Assembly (NCBI GenBank): GCA_050305935.1 | Contig: JBNLGG010000012.1 | Location: 1 to 64,000, forward strand | Source of the DNA: CAJXNP01 sp050305935 | Lineage (GTDB): Bacteria; Bacteroidota; Bacteroidia; Cytophagales; Cyclobacteriaceae | Reading direction: 5' to 3' | DNA: 64,000 bases | Part shown: positions 60,254 to 64,000 of the stretch, one piece after another | Layout of the letters: every line of letters starts with the position of its first letter | How positions within the stretch are numbered: the stretch's first letter is position 1 | Position numbers and translations under genes: made by a program | The notes under the pieces: model-generated | Seen by the model: only the letters and a program-made list of their open reading frames with translations | What the model was told of the DNA's origin: nothing | Databases searched by the model: none

Positions 60254-61546
60254 TCAGTTTTCCAGAGCAAGCAGATCCTGGCCGATGTCTCTCCTGAAAT
60301 ACACATCCTGCCAATTGATTTTCTCTACCTGTTCATACGAGTTATCAAGAGCTTCCTGAAGGGAGTGGCCAAAACCCGTTATGTTTAAGACCCTGCCCCC
60401 GCTGTTTGTAACAGCTCCTTTTTCGTTAATTTTTGTACCTGCGTGAAATATAATGGACTGGCTGGTAGTGCCTTCCAGTCCGTTTATAACAAAACCTTTT
60501 TTATAACTTTCCGGGTATCCGCCTGAGACCATGACCACCGTGGTGGCAGTGCGGTCGTCAAGCTGAAAATCAACCTTGTCGAGCGTGCCATCCGCTGTGG
60601 CAACCATTAAATCGACCAGGTCACTTTTAATCCTCGGGAAAACAACCTGCGTTTCAGGGTCTCCCATTCTCACATTGTATTCAATTACTTTTGGGCTTCC
60701 GTTTTGATTCATTAATCCCAAAAAGATAAAACCTTTGTAATCGATTTTATCCCTTTTGAGGCCTTCGATAGTCCTTTTTACTACCTCTTCCTCCACTTTA
60801 TCAATAAAGCCGTCTTTGGCAAAAATCACCGGGGAGACCGCTCCCATCCCGCCGGTATTTGGCCCTGAATCTTTTTCGCCAATCCTCTTATAGTCTTTAG
60901 CTTCAGGCAGGATTTTATATGAATTGCCATCAGTCAATACAAAAACCGACAATTCGATCCCATCCAGATAATCTTCGATGACAACCGACGAGCTGGCATC
61001 ACCGAATTTTGCATCTAGGAGCATTTCCCTGATACCTTTTTTCGCCTCATCTTTGCTTTGACAGATCAATACGCCCTTGCCTGCTGCTAAACCATCTGCC
61101 TTTAAAACTATTGGCAAAGATTGATGATCGATGTATTCCAGGGCTTCATTTAGAGTGTCTTTTGTGAAGGTTTTTGAATCGGCTGTAGGAATGTTATGGC
61201 GTTTCATAAAATCTTTGGCAAAATCCTTACTTCCTTCCAGGGTAGCACCTGCTTTCCCTGGACCTACGATCTTCAAGTCAGACAACAGAGGCTCTTTTTC
61301 CAGGAAATCCCGCACACCTGCTACCAGGGGTACTTCCGGACCGACAATGAGCAGGTCTATTTTTTTTTCAAGGAGCACCTTTTTAAGGGCTTCAAAATCG
61401 GTGACTGAAATATTGATGTTCTCTGCTATTTGCGACGTTCCTGCATTTCCGGGGGCGATATAGAGCTTTTCACATTTTTCACTTTGACTTAGTTTCCATG
61501 CAAAAGCATGCTCCCTGCCACCGGAGCCTAGTACGAGAATGTTCAT
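60254..61546 (-). CDS. purD: Phosphoribosylamine-glycine ligase PurD
   Basis: 430 residues. ATP-grasp enzyme that makes glycinamide ribonucleotide. Motifs: NILVLGSGGREHAFAWKL at the start, LKADGLAAGKGVLI, GEKDSGPNTGGMGAVSPV and EYNVRMGDPETQVVFPRI. Length is normal. It follows recQ by 21 bases on the same strand and may be transcribed with it; purE and purK lie 40 kb away. Confidence 0.96.
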   Translation of the reverse strand: MNILVLGSGGREHAFAWKLSQSEKCEKLYIAPGNAGTSQIAENINISVTDFEALKKVLLEKKIDLLIVGPEVPLVAGVRDFLEKEPLLSDLKIVGPGKAGATLEGSKDFAKDFMKRHNIPTADSKTFTKDTLNEALEYIDHQSLPIVLKADGLAAGKGVLICQSKDEAKKGIREMLLDAKFGDASSSVVIEDYLDGIELSVFVLTDGNSYKILPEAKDYKRIGEKDSGPNTGGMGAVSPVIFAKDGFIDKVEEEVVKRTIEGLKRDKIDYKGFIFLGLMNQNGSPKVIEYNVRMGDPETQVVFPRIKSDLVDLMVATADGTLDKVDFQLDDRTATTVVMVSGGYPESYKKGFVINGLEGTTSQSIIFHAGTKINEKGAVTNSGGRVLNITGFGHSLQEALDNSYEQVEKINWQDVYFRRDIGQDLLALEN

Positions 61547-61567
61547 TTTTTAATAAAATTTTGGGAA

Positions 61568-63760
61568 TTAATTTCCGTAGTCAGACATAAATTTAACCCT
61601 CAACAGGCGAATATCCTCTTCATCATATTCATCTCCAAATTCATCAAGAGCCTCTTCGATGCTGTCTGAATGGGAATTTCTAAAATAATCATAGATCTCA
61701 TCCTGACGATCAGGATCCATAATGTTGTCAATATAATACTCTAAATTCAATTTCGTGCCCGAATAGCAAATATGTTCTATTTCCGCGATAAGTTCTTCAT
61801 AGGACATGCCTTTTGAATCGGCTATTTCCTGTAAATCAATTTTTCGGTCGATCTGCTGTATAATGTAGATCTTGGTTTTTGATTTATTTACGGAAGACTT
61901 TACTACTACATCCTGGGCTGTCTCTATCTCATTTTCCTCCACATATTTGTTGATGGCATCCAGGAATGGCTTGCCAAATTTATTTGCCTTGCCAATTCCA
62001 ACACCGTTGATCCTGGTGAGTTCTTCGATGGACGATGGATAGGTGGTGGCCATTTCCTCCAGCGAAGGATCCTGGAAGATCACATAAGGAGGAAGGTCTT
62101 TCTTATGGGCAACGTCCTTTCTCAATTTTTTGAGGATCTCATACAGGTTTTCGTCATAGGCCTTTCGTTCTACGGGCGTATGCGAGTCGCTTTCCGTCAA
62201 AGCTTCAAAATCCTTGTCTTTTACCAGGGTTATTGATCCGGGATTTTTGATAAATGCCTTTCCTTTTTCAGAGATTTTAAGAACACCAATGTTATCAATG
62301 TCTTTGTAAAGATATCCGTGAAGGAGGGTCTGCCTTACTACGGAATGCCACAATTCCGGAGTCTCATCAGCGCCCTTTCCATAGACATCAAGTTTATTGT
62401 GTTTGTAGCTTTTGACATATTCATTTTCAACACCACAAATGACTTCCACCAGGTGTTTGAGACCAAACCTTTCACCGGTTTGTTCTGCTGCCGCCAATGT
62501 TGTTTCTACGTACTGCTGACCTTCATACTTCTCGGGGGGGTACTTGCAGACATCACACCACATCTCCTTGCCGCATAGGCTTTCGTTATACTCTTCACCA
62601 AAATAGTGGAGTAGCTGCTTTCGCCGACACATCGAAGATTCAGCATAAGATGACATTTCCTCCAACAGTATTTTGGCATTCTCGCGCTCTGTAACGGCCT
62701 TATCCTTATTAAATTTTTCAAGCTTGAGGATGTCTTTATAGGCATAAAACAAGATACAATTTCCTTCCAGCCCATCACGCCCGGCACGGCCTGTTTCCTG
62801 GTAATATCCTTCGACTGACTTGGGAGTGTCGTAGTGAATCACAAAACGCACATCTGGTTTGTCAATCCCCATTCCAAACGCAATGGTGGCTACGATGACA
62901 TCCACTTCTTCGTTAAGGAATGCATCCTGGTTTTTCATTCGGATGTTCGCCTCCAGCCCGGCATGATAGGGTGCCGCTTTGATGTCATTGACACACAACA
63001 ACTCGGCAATTTCCTCCACCTTTTTTCGGCTCAGACAATAAATAATTCCAGACTTTCCTTTATGATCCTTAATGAATTTTATAAGCTGTTTTTTGGTGTG
63101 GTGTTTCGGTCGAACCTCATAATATAAATTTTCCCGGTTGAACGACGACTGGAAAATATTGGCATCTTCCATTTGCAGGTTTCGCTGAATATCCAACTGA
63201 ACCTTGGGAGTGGCGGTGGCGGTAAGGGCTATCACCGGAAGGTTACCAAGCTGGGAAATGATCGATTTTATTCTCCTGTATTCAGGTCTGAAATCATGGC
63301 CCCATTCAGAAATACAGTGTGCTTCGTCGATGGCGACAAATGAAATGTTTGCCTCTTTTAAGAAAGCTACATTGTCTTCTTTCGTTAGTGACTCTGGAGC
63401 TACATAAAGCAGTTTTATTGCACCGGAAATGGTATCTTTCTTCACCCTGGTCATCTCTGCCTTTGTCAGTGTGGAATTGAGAAACCGGGCGTTTATGCCG
63501 ACTGCATTCAATTGATCCACCTGGTTTTTCATCAAGGCAATGAGTGGAGAAATTACTATGGACGTTCCCTCTAAGATGATGGCAGGAAGCTGGTAACAAA
63601 GTGACTTTCCTGCTCCGGTAGGCATAATCACAAAGGTATTTTTCCCGTCAAGTATGTTTTTTATGATCGTCTCCTGGTTCCCACGAAAATTACTATACCC
63701 GAATACCTCTTTGAGTTTATCTCTCAGTATATCCAAATGTCCATCCACTGAAGTAATCAT
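61568..63760 (-). CDS. recQ: ATP-dependent DNA helicase RecQ
   Basis: 730 residues. Helicase motifs: Walker A MPTGAGKSLCYQLPA, DEAH box AIDEAHCISEWGHDFRPEY, TATATPKVQLDI, YHAGLEANIRMKNQ and ETGRAGRDG. The zinc-binding domain has CRRKQLLHYFGEEYNESLCG and CDVC, and an HRDC domain (about 530-610) precedes an acidic C-terminal region. It acts in recombination and fork repair. It is the first gene of a run that continues with purD. Confidence 0.96.
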   Translation of the reverse strand: MITSVDGHLDILRDKLKEVFGYSNFRGNQETIIKNILDGKNTFVIMPTGAGKSLCYQLPAIILEGTSIVISPLIALMKNQVDQLNAVGINARFLNSTLTKAEMTRVKKDTISGAIKLLYVAPESLTKEDNVAFLKEANISFVAIDEAHCISEWGHDFRPEYRRIKSIISQLGNLPVIALTATATPKVQLDIQRNLQMEDANIFQSSFNRENLYYEVRPKHHTKKQLIKFIKDHKGKSGIIYCLSRKKVEEIAELLCVNDIKAAPYHAGLEANIRMKNQDAFLNEEVDVIVATIAFGMGIDKPDVRFVIHYDTPKSVEGYYQETGRAGRDGLEGNCILFYAYKDILKLEKFNKDKAVTERENAKILLEEMSSYAESSMCRRKQLLHYFGEEYNESLCGKEMWCDVCKYPPEKYEGQQYVETTLAAAEQTGERFGLKHLVEVICGVENEYVKSYKHNKLDVYGKGADETPELWHSVVRQTLLHGYLYKDIDNIGVLKISEKGKAFIKNPGSITLVKDKDFEALTESDSHTPVERKAYDENLYEILKKLRKDVAHKKDLPPYVIFQDPSLEEMATTYPSSIEELTRINGVGIGKANKFGKPFLDAINKYVEENEIETAQDVVVKSSVNKSKTKIYIIQQIDRKIDLQEIADSKGMSYEELIAEIEHICYSGTKLNLEYYIDNIMDPDRQDEIYDYFRNSHSDSIEEALDEFGDEYDEEDIRLLRVKFMSDYGN

Positions 63761-63961
63761 GACCGTTCCTTTAGGCTTACTAACTTTATTAATTTACTCT
63801 AAAAAAGAATCAAATGAAAAGTGTTTTTCTTTATATGCGGTTAAGAGTTAAAAGTTTCCAATATTTAACTGAAAAAGTCCAAAAAAATTTACTTTCTGCC
63901 CCTTCTGTCTTAATATTGTTTCAATTGGTTGTCCGAGGCACTGTTCAAATTGATAGCAACA

Positions 63962-63969
63962 CAAATTTA
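63962..63969 (-). promoter_or_regulatory. Possible -7 element TAAATTTG about 200 bases upstream of recQ
   Basis: Exact TAnnTTTG on the minus strand, giving a leader of about 190 bases to the recQ ATG. A closer recQ promoter was not found. The 240 bases at the right edge hold no other recognised gene; a 58-codon plus-strand frame (63814-63990) looks spurious. Confidence 0.28.
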
Positions 63970-64000
63970 ACACCTTTTTCTTATTTTTAAACACAGAGTT

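Noticed and set aside
63814..63990. 58-codon plus-strand frame at the right edge
   Set aside because: Low-complexity AT-rich DNA, no signal peptide, promoter or recognised motif.

Overview
The window reads as chromosomal DNA of a member of the Bacteroidota, most likely a Cytophagales-type environmental bacterium. The main pointers are PorX (type IX secretion/gliding regulation), the gliding lipoprotein GldH next to a Cys-rich RicT/PSP1 protein, a fused LpxC-FabZ enzyme between lpxD and lpxA, DUF58/BatA and DUF4296 proteins, many short-signal lipoproteins, and repeated upstream matches to the Bacteroidota -7 promoter element TAnnTTTG. Nothing resembles a phage, plasmid, insertion sequence, CRISPR array, rRNA or tRNA. 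Nearly every base is in an ordinary chromosomal gene, and intergenic gaps are short.

Layout. 1-3093: a nitrous-oxide respiration locus on the minus strand (cytochrome c, FAS1 lipoprotein, and NosZ running off the left edge), with a divergent three-cysteine Rrf2 regulator. 3090-9214: a fused hydantoinase/5-oxoprolinase, a small unknown protein, a RluD-type pseudouridine synthase and a hemolysin-III-type membrane protein. 9703-12210: a B12-dependent ribonucleotide reductase and a tiny lipoprotein missed by length cut-offs. 12429-17164: a plus-strand set of VWA protein, AAA+ ATPase, AlbA_2 protein and PIN-PhoH ATPase. 17229-19627: an ECF sigma factor with a two-helix membrane partner, a small membrane protein and two related small cytosolic proteins. 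20002-26113: purE/purK, a membrane-anchored MutS-like ATPase, a MobA-like nucleotidyltransferase and a DUF3857/transglutaminase protein. 26146-31447: outer-membrane protein, CtpA-type protease, a hemerythrin (RIC-like) protein, RuvX and two unknown seven-helix proteins.

31762-43904: a duplicated NUMOD4/HNH protein, a reduced Bat (aerotolerance) operon, DUF4296-MutS2, and a lipid A operon (HD protein, lpxD, lpxC/fabZ, lpxA, ABC ATPase). 43951-50618: porX, tsaE, an alanine-dehydrogenase-like enzyme, pyrB/pyrR, an unknown secreted protein and an EVE protein. 50772-58470: PolX-like protein, GT9 glycosyltransferase, ComEA-like protein and a 1347-residue SF1 helicase. 58467-63760: gldH, ricT, purD, recQ.

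Several enzymes keep their fold signatures but have changed key residues: the PolX polymerase site, the ScdA_N cysteine pair of the RIC-like protein, the catalytic His of alanine dehydrogenase, the H-loop of the lpx-operon ABC ATPase, and the first HNH copy. These, plus a cluster of TAnnTTTG promoters placed almost on the start codons and several DNA dyads, are the main points for a second look. I did not find a clear, complete, previously undescribed multi-gene system. The best candidates are the VWA/AAA+/AlbA/PIN-PhoH set, the regulated pair of small proteins at 18694-19627, and the large helicase with a decayed nuclease tail.
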